The notes under the pieces: model-generated
Databases searched by the model: none
What the model was told of the DNA's origin: nothing
What the model saw: the letters and a program-made list of their open reading frames with translations, nothing else
Position numbers and translations under genes: made by a program
Part shown: piece after piece, positions 1 to 7,365 of the stretch
Position numbering within the stretch: the stretch's first letter is position 1
How the letters are laid out: the number at the start of each line of letters is the position of its first letter
DNA from: Chlamydiota bacterium
GTDB lineage: Bacteria; Chlamydiota; Chlamydiia; Chlamydiales; JAJFMK01
Length of the DNA: 14,948 bases
Reading direction: 5' to 3'
NCBI GenBank assembly: GCA_021772215.1
Contig: JAJFMK010000092.1
Coordinates: 1-14,948, forward strand

Positions 1-367
1 TGTAGACGTCGAGCAGGTTGTAAAAATCCTTTTCGACCTGTGTTGCGGCTGGGTAGCAGGTGAAATCGGAGCCTGTGAAGGCGTTCATGAAGCTATTTAA
101 GCTTCTACGGTTCATCAAAAAGAAGCTATCTTTGACAGGAAAGCGCTTAGAGCCGCAAAGCACGGTGTGCTCTAAGATATGGGCAATGCCATCTGAAGAT
201 CCAGGTAGCGTCTGGAAGCTTATGCAGAAGACATTTTCGGGATCATCTGCTTCAATCTGTACCACGCGCGCGCCGGAAGTCTCCTCCTCAAATTCGCGTA
301 GGGTGGCGTCAATTTCGCTAAGGGGTAGCTCTTTTTTTAGGTGGAATGTTCCGATCTGTTCTTTCAT
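1..367 (-). CDS. M16C zinc metalloprotease, PreP/insulinase-like (N-terminal part)
   Basis: The reverse strand is open from an ATG at 367 to the left edge, giving 122 residues of a larger protein; the family usually has about 970. The inverted zinc motif HILEH is at residues 63-67 (H63, E66, H67). It is followed by CGSKRFPVKDSFF and NSFMNAF, a pattern typical of the presequence-protease branch (M16C) rather than mitochondrial-processing-peptidase-like members. Such enzymes degrade short unstructured peptides within a closed clamshell chamber. No signal peptide is visible, so a cytoplasmic role in peptide turnover is inferred. The start is well fixed: a TAA stop lies two codons upstream and GGAG precedes the ATG, though with only one base of spacing. 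It is divergent from pssA. The C-terminal half and the second zinc ligand region lie outside the window. Family is confident, exact substrate unknown. Confidence 0.9.
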   Translation of the reverse strand, partial: MKEQIGTFHLKKELPLSEIDATLREFEEETSGARVVQIEADDPENVFCISFQTLPGSSDGIAHILEHTVLCGSKRFPVKDSFFLMNRRSLNSFMNAFTGSDFTCYPAATQVEKDFYNLLDVY

Positions 368-377
368 ACTCCATTAG

Positions 378-406
378 ATATTAATCACTGTTTTGCATAT
401 TATCAA
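378..406 (-). promoter_or_regulatory. Predicted sigma70-type promoter of the M16C protease gene
   Basis: On the minus strand TTGATA (406-401) and TAATAT (383-378) are separated by exactly 17 bases, a good match to the -35/-10 consensus. Initiation would fall around 369-373, only a few bases before the ATG at 367, so the mRNA would have an extremely short leader. The -35 box overlaps a TATTAT on the plus strand (398-403) that could be the -10 of divergent pssA. Predicted from sequence only. Confidence 0.45.
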
Positions 407-410
407 GACA

Positions 411-1253
411 ATGCGTAAGAAATTCCCACTGCTCCCCAATATGATCACCGCTTTTGGCTTAAGCTGCGGTCTTTTTGTGATTTTTAAGCTGGCTCTTGTG
501 CCGGAGAACGCTGTCGATGAGCAGCTGCTGACGCAGTCAATTGGAATTTTACTTTTAGCCGCTCTTGCAGACCTTTTAGATGGCGCTGTGGCCAGAGCTC
601 TAAAGGCGGAGAGTGAATTTGGCGGACTCTTCGACTCCCTCGCTGACGCCATTGTCTTCGGCGTAGCGCCGGCGGTTGTCGTCTTAAAGAGCTTCTCCTT
701 TGATTTAAATGATCCCACCCTCTTTGCTCTGATGGGCGCGGCGATGGTCTACAGCATCTGCGGTGTTTTGCGCCTGATTCGCTTCACTTTGCGCAGTGGT
801 GAGGTGAAAGAGGATGAGGCGCAGGCGCTACTAAATAAAAAACATTTTACAGGCATGCCGATCCCTGCGGCGGCGGCGGCGGCGATCTCGTTAGATCTGC
901 TTCTCTTCTCAAATCGCTTTCAAAAGTTTATTCCCTTAAGTGATGAGGCGAGGGCTTGGGTTCTCTTTGGCGGACTGATCATCATCGGCTATTTCATGGT
1001 AAGCCGCTGGAAGTTTCCCAGCATCAAGACGCTGCGTATCCCTGTCGCTACCTTTGAGAAGGTCTTTATCTTAGTGCTCTTGGCACTCCTTATTTTCTAC
1101 GGTATTGTAAACCACTTTCCACTGACGCTCTTTATTGGTGCTTGGGGCTATGTGGTCACCGCCTGGATCCTCTCAATTATCCGTCTAATCGCGGGAAAGA
1201 AATCGAAAACATTAGAGGAGTTTGAACCCGATGATGAAGAATTTGACGCTTAG
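411..1253 (+). CDS. pssA: CDP-diacylglycerol--serine O-phosphatidyltransferase
   Basis: An integral membrane enzyme of the CDP-alcohol phosphatidyltransferase family. It transfers the phosphatidyl group from CDP-diacylglycerol to L-serine, making phosphatidylserine, the precursor of phosphatidylethanolamine. The full signature D-x2-D-G-x2-A-R-x8-G-x3-D-x3-D is present: D54, D57, G58, A61, R62, G71, D75, D79. Several hydrophobic segments follow, and the tail is acidic (EEFEPDDEEFDA). PLLPNMITAFGLSCG near the N-terminus is typical of the PssA subgroup rather than PgsA. I chose the ATG at 411 (280 aa); an in-frame TTG at 393 would add six residues. Neither start has a recognisable Shine-Dalgarno sequence. 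The 3' end overlaps the next gene by 23 bases, so it probably heads an operon. Confidence 0.92.
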   Translation: MRKKFPLLPNMITAFGLSCGLFVIFKLALVPENAVDEQLLTQSIGILLLAALADLLDGAVARALKAESEFGGLFDSLADAIVFGVAPAVVVLKSFSFDLNDPTLFALMGAAMVYSICGVLRLIRFTLRSGEVKEDEAQALLNKKHFTGMPIPAAAAAAISLDLLLFSNRFQKFIPLSDEARAWVLFGGLIIIGYFMVSRWKFPSIKTLRIPVATFEKVFILVLLALLIFYGIVNHFPLTLFIGAWGYVVTAWILSIIRLIAGKKSKTLEEFEPDDEEFDA

Positions 1254-1809
1254 CCTCCTTGCGGCTGTTTGCTTTGTCAGCTCTCTTTCAGCTAAACAGG
1301 TCCTCGCCTTTGCCGGCAGCGTGCGGGAGGACTCCTGCAACGAGAAGCTAGTTAGATTGGCAGCAAAAATTGATAATGATATTGAGCTCATTAGCTTAAA
1401 AGATTACCCCGCCCCGATCTATGACGGCGACCTTGAAGCGCAGTCTGGTCTGCCAGTAGCAATCGAAGCGTTGCAAAAAAAGATCCTCGATAGCGACGTC
1501 GTTGTTATCTCTACACCTGAGTATAATGGCGCTGTTCCTCCCCTCTTAAAAAACACGATCGACTGGCTCTCAAGAGGAAAGATAGGCCAAAAGGTCTTTA
1601 AAGATCGCAAATTTATTCTCTTAAGCGCTTCTCCAGGTCGCGGCGGAGGATCTAGGGCTGTGGCCAACTTGCGTTCAATTTTGGAGGCCTTAAATGCCAA
1701 TGTCTCTTTAAAAACCTTCTCTCTTCCTAACGCCTATAGCGCCTTCAATGCAGATGGAAATCTCAAAGAACCCTCTCAACATCAAAAGCTGGTAGAGGCC
1801 TTGAGGTGA
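1231..1809 (+). CDS. Exported NADPH-dependent FMN reductase-fold flavoprotein
   Basis: A flavodoxin-like NAD(P)H:FMN oxidoreductase of 192 aa. Visible family motifs are the phosphate-binding loop GSVREDSCNEKL (residues 29-40), STPEYNGAVPPLLKNTIDWLSR (from residue 94) and a GGGSRA loop further on. Characterised relatives bind FMN and reduce flavins, quinones, azo dyes or metals. The oddity is the N-terminus: MMKN, then a hydrophobic run, then SLSA followed by KQ, a convincing Sec signal peptide with signal-peptidase I cleavage after about residue 21. The Cys at position 14 is not in a good lipobox. The mature protein would therefore act in the periplasm, unusual for this family. The start is ATG 1231 (or 1234), behind GAGGAG at 1215-1220. 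It overlaps pssA by 23 bases and the photolyase by 4 (GTGA). Fold is sure, substrate unknown. Confidence 0.85.
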   Translation: MMKNLTLSLLAAVCFVSSLSAKQVLAFAGSVREDSCNEKLVRLAAKIDNDIELISLKDYPAPIYDGDLEAQSGLPVAIEALQKKILDSDVVVISTPEYNGAVPPLLKNTIDWLSRGKIGQKVFKDRKFILLSASPGRGGGSRAVANLRSILEALNANVSLKTFSLPNAYSAFNADGNLKEPSQHQKLVEALR

Positions 1810-3080
1810 CAGCTGTCGTCTGGTTCCGCAACGACCTGAGGATCCAAGATCACCCCGCTCTTTTTGAAGCTCTCGCCAATTTCGATCAGGTAATCCCCCT
1901 CTACATCTATGACGAAGATCCAAATTGGCCTTTGGGCCGCGCTTCGAAGTGGTGGCTGCAGTGCTCCTTAGAGTCTCTTTCAAACGACTTAAAGGAGCTG
2001 GGCCTTAAACTGATCATAAGAGAGGGGAAAAGTGCTCAGATCTTAAATAAATTTGAGACAATCTACTACAACAGACATTACGAGCCGTGGCAGCGTAAAA
2101 TTGAGGAGCAGATCAAACAACCGACACGCTCTTTCATGGGCTCATTTTTAGCGGAGCCGACGGAGTTTTTTACCTCGACAGATCGCCCCTATCAGGTCTT
2201 TACGCCGCTCTATAAAAGATATCAAGAAATGGCATTTGAGCCACTTTGTGGCAAGCCTAAAAGAGGCGCCAAGACACCCAATGTCAAAAGTATAGCGATC
2301 AAAAAGGTGAAGGGAGACTACCCCTGGGAGCCGGGTGAAAAGGGCGCCTGGAAGCGCCTTCGCGCTTTCAAGAAACAGGCCGTCTCCTACAAAGCAAGAC
2401 GCGATTTTTTAGCCAATGATGGGGTCTCAAGGCTCTCGCCATATCTGCACTTCGGGGAGATCTCTCCCAGACAGATCTGGCAGGAGTTAAAAGGGGAGGA
2501 GCCCTTCTTAAGGCAGCTTGTCTGGCGCGAGTTTGGTACATACCTCCTCTACCACTTTCCAAAATCAGATAGAAAGCCACTCTATGAGAAGTGGGAGAAG
2601 TTTCCCTGGCGCTCCAACAAAAGAGCTTTTGAGCGCTGGTGTGACGGCATGACAGGGTATCCTGCTGTTGATGCGGGGATGCGTCAGCTTAAAGAAACGG
2701 GCTGGATGCATAACCGCGCAAGAATGATCGTCGCCTCCTTCTTAACTAAAGATCTTCTGATACCTTGGCAGGATGGGGCAAAGTGGTTTTTCGAGACCCT
2801 TGTCGACGCTGATTTGGGCAACAACACACTCGGCTGGCAGTGGACTGCCGGCTGCGGCGCCGACGCAGCTCCCTTCTTTCGCATCTTCAACCCCATAACG
2901 CAAGGTGAGAAGTTTGACCCGGACGGAGAGTATATCCGGACTTGGGTTCCTGAGCTCAAAGACGTCCCTACAAAAGAGATTCATCAGCCCTGGGATCTTG
3001 ATGTCGACTATCCAAAACCGATCGTCAATCACGCTGACGCACGTGAGAAGGCTCTGCAATACTATCAGGAGTATAAATGA
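1806..3080 (+). CDS. phr: Deoxyribodipyrimidine photolyase (class I CPD photolyase)
   Basis: Flavoenzyme that uses blue light to split cyclobutane pyrimidine dimers; 424 aa, slightly shorter than E. coli PhrB. The N-terminal antenna domain opens with VVWFRNDLRIQDHPAL. The C-terminal FAD domain holds TGYPAVDAGMRQL, GWMHNRARM (about 299-307) and GWQWTAGCGADAAPFFRIFNP (from 343). The tryptophan electron-transfer triad is intact by spacing: W268, W321 and W344 correspond to E. coli W306, W359 and W382 (identical intervals of 53 and 23). The start is GTG at 1806, inside the stop of the upstream flavoprotein gene, with TAGAGG seven bases before it. Its stop overlaps the next start (ATGA). Function is confident; a cryptochrome-like or 6-4 specificity is unlikely given the sequence. 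Confidence 0.95.
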   Translation: MTAVVWFRNDLRIQDHPALFEALANFDQVIPLYIYDEDPNWPLGRASKWWLQCSLESLSNDLKELGLKLIIREGKSAQILNKFETIYYNRHYEPWQRKIEEQIKQPTRSFMGSFLAEPTEFFTSTDRPYQVFTPLYKRYQEMAFEPLCGKPKRGAKTPNVKSIAIKKVKGDYPWEPGEKGAWKRLRAFKKQAVSYKARRDFLANDGVSRLSPYLHFGEISPRQIWQELKGEEPFLRQLVWREFGTYLLYHFPKSDRKPLYEKWEKFPWRSNKRAFERWCDGMTGYPAVDAGMRQLKETGWMHNRARMIVASFLTKDLLIPWQDGAKWFFETLVDADLGNNTLGWQWTAGCGADAAPFFRIFNPITQGEKFDPDGEYIRTWVPELKDVPTKEIHQPWDLDVDYPKPIVNHADAREKALQYYQEYK

Positions 3081-4405
3081 TCGTCCTTACCGGAGCTACA
3101 GGTTACATCGGCGGCAGACTTTTAAAACAGCTAGAGAAGAGAGGGTTGCCTGTTCGCTGTCTGGCAAGATCAGAGACTGCAGGGTTTATCACTTGTGATC
3201 TATTAACAGATAAGAACTTGAGTGAAAAGCTTCAAGGCTGTGAGCAGGCCTACTATCTGGTTCACTCCATGGGCTCAGCGCAAGAGTTTGCCGACCTGGA
3301 TCGTAAAATGGCGATCCGCTTTGCTAAAGCGTGCACTGAGGCAGGCGTGAAGCGAATCATCTATCTCGGGGGGCTGGCGCAGTCTGGGACAGGCCTCTCA
3401 AAACATCTCAAAAGCCGCCATGAGACAGGAGACCTTCTAAGAGAGCATGCCGGTGGTGTTGAGGTGATTGAGTTTAGAGCTTCCGTAATCGTCGGCGCCG
3501 GTTCTCTCTCTTATGAGATGATCCGCACATTGACCGAAAGGTTGCCGATGATGGTGACACCCAGGTGGGTCAGAACAAAACTGCAGCCAATTGCCATCAA
3601 AGATATGTTGAGCTACTTAGAAGCCGCTCTCGACCTACCCTATAAAGGAAATCAGATTTATGAGGTGGGTGGTAAGGATGTGACAACTTATAAAGAGTTG
3701 ATGTTTGAATATGCTAAGCAGCGCGGCTTAAAGCGCTATATGATCCCGGTTCCCTTTTTGACGCCTTATCTCTCAAGTCTTTGGCTTAGGTTTGTTACCC
3801 CGCTCTATTTCACTGTCGGAAAACGGCTGATCGATAGCGCACGCCACCCCACTGTCGTGGAAAATGATGACGCTCTTCGAACTTTTACCATTCGCCCCGT
3901 GGATTACAAAGAGGCAATTACAGAGGCGATCGCTGAGACAGAGCCCGAGCTGATCGATCAGCGCTCTCTTATTACAAAAGCCAAGCCCGAGGCTGCTTTC
4001 GATCCGATCTTAAAAATTGGCGGCAAACGCGGCTGGTACTACCTCAATTTTCTCTGGGAGCTGCGAGGCCTCATGGATCAATGTTTCGGCGGGGTGGGAA
4101 TGCGCCGCGGTCGCCTTAGCGATGATAAGCTCCATGTGGGCGACACTCTCGATTTTTGGCGCGTCGAAGAGATTGAAATTCCCAGACGCCTCTCACTTCG
4201 CGCTGAGATGAAGGTGCCAGGGCGCGCTTTTCTAACCTTTGAGGTGACGCCTGTTGGGGAGGGAAGCCGCGTCACACAGACAGCTGCTTTCCAGCCGAAA
4301 GGGCTCTTCGGTCTTCTCTATTGGTATATTCTCTACCCAATTCATATTATTATATTTAATGGAATGTTAAAAAGAATTATTAAAACGGGTAATAAGTTGT
4401 TTTAA
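3077..4405 (+). CDS. Atypical SDR NAD(P)-binding protein with C-terminal DUF2867
   Basis: A 442-residue two-domain protein. The N-terminus is a Rossmann fold with TGATGYIG (residues 5-12), the dinucleotide-binding glycine motif of NmrA-like/atypical SDRs, then YYLVHSMGS and IIYLGG strands typical of that group. From about residue 310 a DUF2867/SRPBCC-like domain begins (GGKRGWYYLNFLWELRG, then GDTLDFWRVEEIE) and ends in a hydrophobic, aromatic segment (LLYWYILYPIHIIIF), possibly membrane-associated. The reaction is unknown. The start overlaps the photolyase stop by 4 bases, so it is translationally coupled to it. From general knowledge, photolyase genes are often found next to SDRs of this kind, which hints at a shared light- or stress-related role; this is inference. 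No hairpin terminator is visible after the stop. Confidence 0.85.
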   Translation: MIVLTGATGYIGGRLLKQLEKRGLPVRCLARSETAGFITCDLLTDKNLSEKLQGCEQAYYLVHSMGSAQEFADLDRKMAIRFAKACTEAGVKRIIYLGGLAQSGTGLSKHLKSRHETGDLLREHAGGVEVIEFRASVIVGAGSLSYEMIRTLTERLPMMVTPRWVRTKLQPIAIKDMLSYLEAALDLPYKGNQIYEVGGKDVTTYKELMFEYAKQRGLKRYMIPVPFLTPYLSSLWLRFVTPLYFTVGKRLIDSARHPTVVENDDALRTFTIRPVDYKEAITEAIAETEPELIDQRSLITKAKPEAAFDPILKIGGKRGWYYLNFLWELRGLMDQCFGGVGMRRGRLSDDKLHVGDTLDFWRVEEIEIPRRLSLRAEMKVPGRAFLTFEVTPVGEGSRVTQTAAFQPKGLFGLLYWYILYPIHIIIFNGMLKRIIKTGNKLF

Positions 4406-4425
4406 TGTCTATTTTCTGATATGAT
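4397..4425 (+). promoter_or_regulatory. Predicted sigma70-type promoter for the 566-aa orphan gene
   Basis: TTGTTT (4397-4402), a 17-base spacer, then TATGAT (4420-4425). The -35 box lies inside the last codons of the SDR gene. Initiation near 4432 would give a leader of about 20 bases carrying GAGG at 4443-4446, six bases before the ATG at 4453. The -35 is a weak match (three of six), the -10 a good one. Confidence 0.4.
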
Positions 4426-4452
4426 TTACGGCCCAATTTAATGAGGTAGATT

Positions 4453-6153
4453 ATGGCAGTAGTAAAAATAGCATCAGCACCGTCGAGCGGTGAACCTTCC
4501 CCCTTTCTGATGGAATCAAAGGCTCTTCCATCTCCTTCTGCATTATGCGCTCCTCCGACAGCAGAAGAATTAGCAACGAGGTTAATTTCAGTAGAAAAAG
4601 CTCAGATCATGAGCTGTTTCAATGGGGCAGTTAAACCACAAGAGTGTGAAGTTATTGAACTACAGGAGTTTATTCTGGGTTTGGGTGCTAAATCTAGACT
4701 CCATTTTAGTTTTGGAGATCAGGCACAAGCGGCAATGTTAGATGGAATAGTTTCTACGTTAAGAACCCGTTCACTAGTCACTCAACTGGAGCAGTTTGAT
4801 GAGGAGGAGAAAATATTCTATTTCTATCTGCTTTTGCAGCTGGCCCGTGGCGCTCAAAGCGCTGAGGGCGATATATGCTACAGTCACTTCTCTAATTTGA
4901 TCTCTACGGGTTTTACCTCGTCACACCTAAAAACTTTAATCGAGTTACAGAGTTTTGATCCAGAGCGCTTTGCCAATGGCTATGTTCCCTCTCTGCCTGT
5001 GGACCTAGATGAGCTTTTTGCACACCTGGACGGCATGGCTCTACTGATGAGACAGCTTGAGAAGCGCTCGGATACCCTTAAAAAACTGCTGCTTTTTAAT
5101 AACTCTTTTAGAGAAAAACTCCTTAAGCAGATTCCGCAGTCTCACAGAAGAAATTTTGAGCTGCTTAAGGAATTTGACACCGGAAATGAGCAAGAGATAA
5201 GTATCTTTTTTACCGTGATTCTCTTCTGTCCAAACGTTGATTTTATCGCTAATCAAGTATTTGAGGGGGTTTTGCCTATTTTAAGGGAGATAAACTCTCT
5301 CACAGGCAGTGCTAGAGAAAAAGCTTTCTTTGAGCTGAGCCTTGCACTCAGTCAATGCTACGACAGCAAAACCCGCTCCTACATCCCAGATAACGTTCCC
5401 CGTGTGATGGCAGAGTTTCGAGGTTCTCTTGATATCATTAAGACAGATGGTTTGGCAAAAATAGATGATTTGGCAGAAACAGATGATTTGGCAGAAAAAT
5501 ATATCAGTCTATTTGCTGGAGTTGATGAGCCGAGTCTAGACGATGCTTGGAATATTATTGATTTTTTTAAGACGTTTAGCACTGAGCATGATTTTGTTAA
5601 GCTTCTCTTAGAGGGGCTTCCCAGGTTGACCCCTTCCCAAAGAGTAAAATTTCACAATGATTTTTTGTTAACTTATAAGTTGATCTATGATGATTGGGAA
5701 GTATATTATCACGATGTTTTACGAGTCTTAACGTCTTTAGCCCATAGAGAGATGGAGGGGCCATTTACAAACATCGAAGGCTTTTTTATTGAAGGACTAG
5801 CCGCCTTTGTCGATCCGCAGATTTGGGATTTTAATCAAGCCATTGCCCTCTTTACAATCGATTTTCCTCGCTCACTCTTTCCCCTTTTAAGATTCTTCAA
5901 AGAGGTTAACGTTGAAGACAGGGCAATATTTCAAGAGTTTTTAGCCTTTTTAGGCTGGGCAAGATATAAAGGTGAGGGCTTCAACGAGCTAATTGTACAG
6001 ATTACCGCAGCCACTGCCTCCCAAAGTCCCGGAGATGTGGCCGAACTCCTTAGGGGGCACCGTTTTGATGAAGACGTTTTCAATTCCCAAAATGCCCCTC
6101 AAGAGGGTGATCAAAGTCTTCGCTCTCTTTTGCCTCTGCGGCCTATTTCTTGA
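4453..6153 (+). CDS. Hypothetical protein, 566 aa, mostly helical, with short internal repeat
   Basis: I do not recognise this protein. The first 40 or so residues are rich in Ser, Pro and Ala (SAPSSGEPSPF, LPSPSALCAPP) and look disordered. The rest is predominantly amphipathic helix with many Leu/Phe/Glu residues, resembling an alpha-solenoid without a clear repeat register. No signal peptide or transmembrane helix is evident, although SIFFTVILFCP is a short hydrophobic stretch. Around residues 331-348 there are three tandem hexapeptides (TDGLAK, IDDLAE, TDDLAE). A good ribosome site (GAGG) and its own predicted promoter precede the ATG. The gene is visibly more AT-rich than the operons on both sides. 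In a chlamydial relative a disordered Ser-rich N-terminus could be a type III secretion signal, so a host-directed effector is conceivable, but nothing here proves it. Confidence 0.75.
   Translation: MAVVKIASAPSSGEPSPFLMESKALPSPSALCAPPTAEELATRLISVEKAQIMSCFNGAVKPQECEVIELQEFILGLGAKSRLHFSFGDQAQAAMLDGIVSTLRTRSLVTQLEQFDEEEKIFYFYLLLQLARGAQSAEGDICYSHFSNLISTGFTSSHLKTLIELQSFDPERFANGYVPSLPVDLDELFAHLDGMALLMRQLEKRSDTLKKLLLFNNSFREKLLKQIPQSHRRNFELLKEFDTGNEQEISIFFTVILFCPNVDFIANQVFEGVLPILREINSLTGSAREKAFFELSLALSQCYDSKTRSYIPDNVPRVMAEFRGSLDIIKTDGLAKIDDLAETDDLAEKYISLFAGVDEPSLDDAWNIIDFFKTFSTEHDFVKLLLEGLPRLTPSQRVKFHNDFLLTYKLIYDDWEVYYHDVLRVLTSLAHREMEGPFTNIEGFFIEGLAAFVDPQIWDFNQAIALFTIDFPRSLFPLLRFFKEVNVEDRAIFQEFLAFLGWARYKGEGFNELIVQITAATASQSPGDVAELLRGHRFDEDVFNSQNAPQEGDQSLRSLLPLRPIS
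5443..5496 (+). repeat. In-frame 3 x 18-bp tandem repeat
   Basis: Three consecutive 18-bp units at 5443-5460, 5461-5478 and 5479-5496. Units 2 and 3 differ only in their second base; unit 1 differs from unit 3 at two positions (GGT for GAT and AAA for GAA). They encode TDGLAK, IDDLAE and TDDLAE. The unit is a multiple of three, so copy-number change would lengthen or shorten the protein without a frameshift. Confidence 0.9.
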
Positions 6154-6157
6154 ATAG

Positions 6158-6186
6158 TTGACCTGATTCGATCAGAGAACTAAACT
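6158..6186 (+). promoter_or_regulatory. Predicted sigma70-type promoter with internal inverted repeat
   Basis: TTGACC (6158-6163, five of six consensus bases), a 17-base spacer, and TAAACT (6181-6186, four of six). A perfect inverted repeat CTGAT-TCG-ATCAG (6163-6175) fills much of the spacer and could be an operator. The transcript would begin near 6193 with a purine-rich leader carrying GGGGGAAGAAG before the ATG at 6214. This is the best promoter match in the window. Confidence 0.55.
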
Positions 6187-6213
6187 GAAAAGAAAAAAAA
6201 GGGGGAAGAAGCG

Positions 6214-7362
6214 ATGTCTGCATTTATAAGTGGTGTAGGGGGAGCTACTGCTTTGTCCTCTAGTTCCAATACATTAGCTCGAGATTTCATTGAGATTTTA
6301 GGGAGAAGACATCGAGTGGATGTCGAGAGGCGGTTTGCCTCTGCTTTCGAGGAGATCAAAGGGATGGGGGACCGTTTAGGGGCCCTTTCGCTTATGCTTG
6401 AGATGGCTGCGGCTCTTTTAGAAAGGGGGAGTCAATATGCGGATTTGATCGAGCGGTGCTGCTCTTGGGTTAAGAAAAACAGTCACGATCAAATTCTACA
6501 GCTTCGAGCATGTCAAATGCAGCTTCGCTGTTTACGTCTCTTGGCAGAGGAGAGAAGTGGTGATTTTTCTGCGGTGTTAAACTTTGGCAAGGGTCTAATT
6601 AAGCAAGGAGAGGCTATTGAACAGGAAAATCCACAACTATTTTGCTTAATTTATGAGGACATGGGGATTGGTTATTCGCGCTCTGGCTATTACAGGTTTG
6701 CCTATAAGTCGCATTTGCACGGCTTCAAGCTTACCCAAGGCTTGGATCCTTCACAGGTTCACTATATGTTCGGTGCGCTTTTAAAAATCGAAAGCTCCGA
6801 ACAACCGGAGCTAATAGAGTATCTCCTCAATCGTTTTGACATCTTGGTAGAAGACAACCGAGTTGAGCTGTCTCACTATTGCCATTTAATCTCAATTATT
6901 GGCAGATCTCCCCTCATTCCTTCTGAAAAGATTCAAGGCTATATCGACCGGGCGATTTCGTTGACAGTTGACGAGCAAGAAAAGAGTAAAATGAAGCTCT
7001 TAAAGCTCTACCTCCTCTCAGTTCGCTCGATGGAAGAGGCTTGGAGTGAAATTCTTGATCAGGCTGCAGCCCTTCTTAAAGAGAGTGCGTCTGCTCCTCT
7101 CCTCTCTTCAAAACTGCAGCTTATTCGGTCCATTGCGCTGACCAAACTCTTTAGATTTGAGGAGGGGTATGAGGCAAAGTTAGCTGCCCGAGAGTTTGAA
7201 GAAGAGCATAGGCAGCAGCAGTATTGCCGTGGAGAGAGCTATTTGACTTATGCCAAAACTGCTGAAGGGAGCTTCCGCAGGGTGCGAATTGATCCATTGA
7301 AAAAGAGCGGCGACGATTTCGTAGATTCGACACTTCACATCATGGGAGTAATCATACCGTAG
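6214..7362 (+). CDS. Hypothetical protein, 382 aa, TPR-like helical
   Basis: Not a family I recognise. The first 20 residues are rich in Gly, Ser and Ala (ISGVGGATALSSSSNT) and probably unstructured; the rest is almost entirely helical. Residues around 147-185 (YEDMGIGYSRSGYYRFAYKSHLHG, in two helices) have the small/large residue spacing of a tetratricopeptide repeat, and the general look is of a degenerate TPR or related solenoid, i.e. a protein-binding scaffold. There is no signal peptide or membrane helix. A strong purine-rich ribosome site lies just before the ATG, and the gene has its own predicted promoter. It ends only 3 bases before the 3' end of convergent lexA. AT-richer than its neighbours on the right. 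As with the preceding gene, a type III-secreted protein is a possibility only. Confidence 0.72.
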   Translation: MSAFISGVGGATALSSSSNTLARDFIEILGRRHRVDVERRFASAFEEIKGMGDRLGALSLMLEMAAALLERGSQYADLIERCCSWVKKNSHDQILQLRACQMQLRCLRLLAEERSGDFSAVLNFGKGLIKQGEAIEQENPQLFCLIYEDMGIGYSRSGYYRFAYKSHLHGFKLTQGLDPSQVHYMFGALLKIESSEQPELIEYLLNRFDILVEDNRVELSHYCHLISIIGRSPLIPSEKIQGYIDRAISLTVDEQEKSKMKLLKLYLLSVRSMEEAWSEILDQAAALLKESASAPLLSSKLQLIRSIALTKLFRFEEGYEAKLAAREFEEEHRQQQYCRGESYLTYAKTAEGSFRRVRIDPLKKSGDDFVDSTLHIMGVIIP

Positions 7363-7365
7363 AGA

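Noticed and set aside
60..377. Open frame of 105 codons on the plus strand
   Set aside because: It lies opposite the M16C protease gene, whose minus-strand translation has an intact zinc motif and long family-specific blocks; the plus frame resembles nothing.
393..410. TTG start at 393 for pssA adding six residues
   Set aside because: TTG is a rare start, there is no ribosome site before it, and PssA homologues typically begin close to the lysine-rich segment after the ATG at 411.
1264..1275. Lipoprotein signal (Cys14) in the flavoprotein
   Set aside because: The residue before the Cys is Val, not the small residue a lipobox needs; signal-peptidase I cleavage after SLSA fits better.
4406..4452. 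Rho-independent terminator after the SDR gene
   Set aside because: No stem of useful length followed by a T-run is visible; the same holds for the ends of the 566-aa and 382-aa genes.
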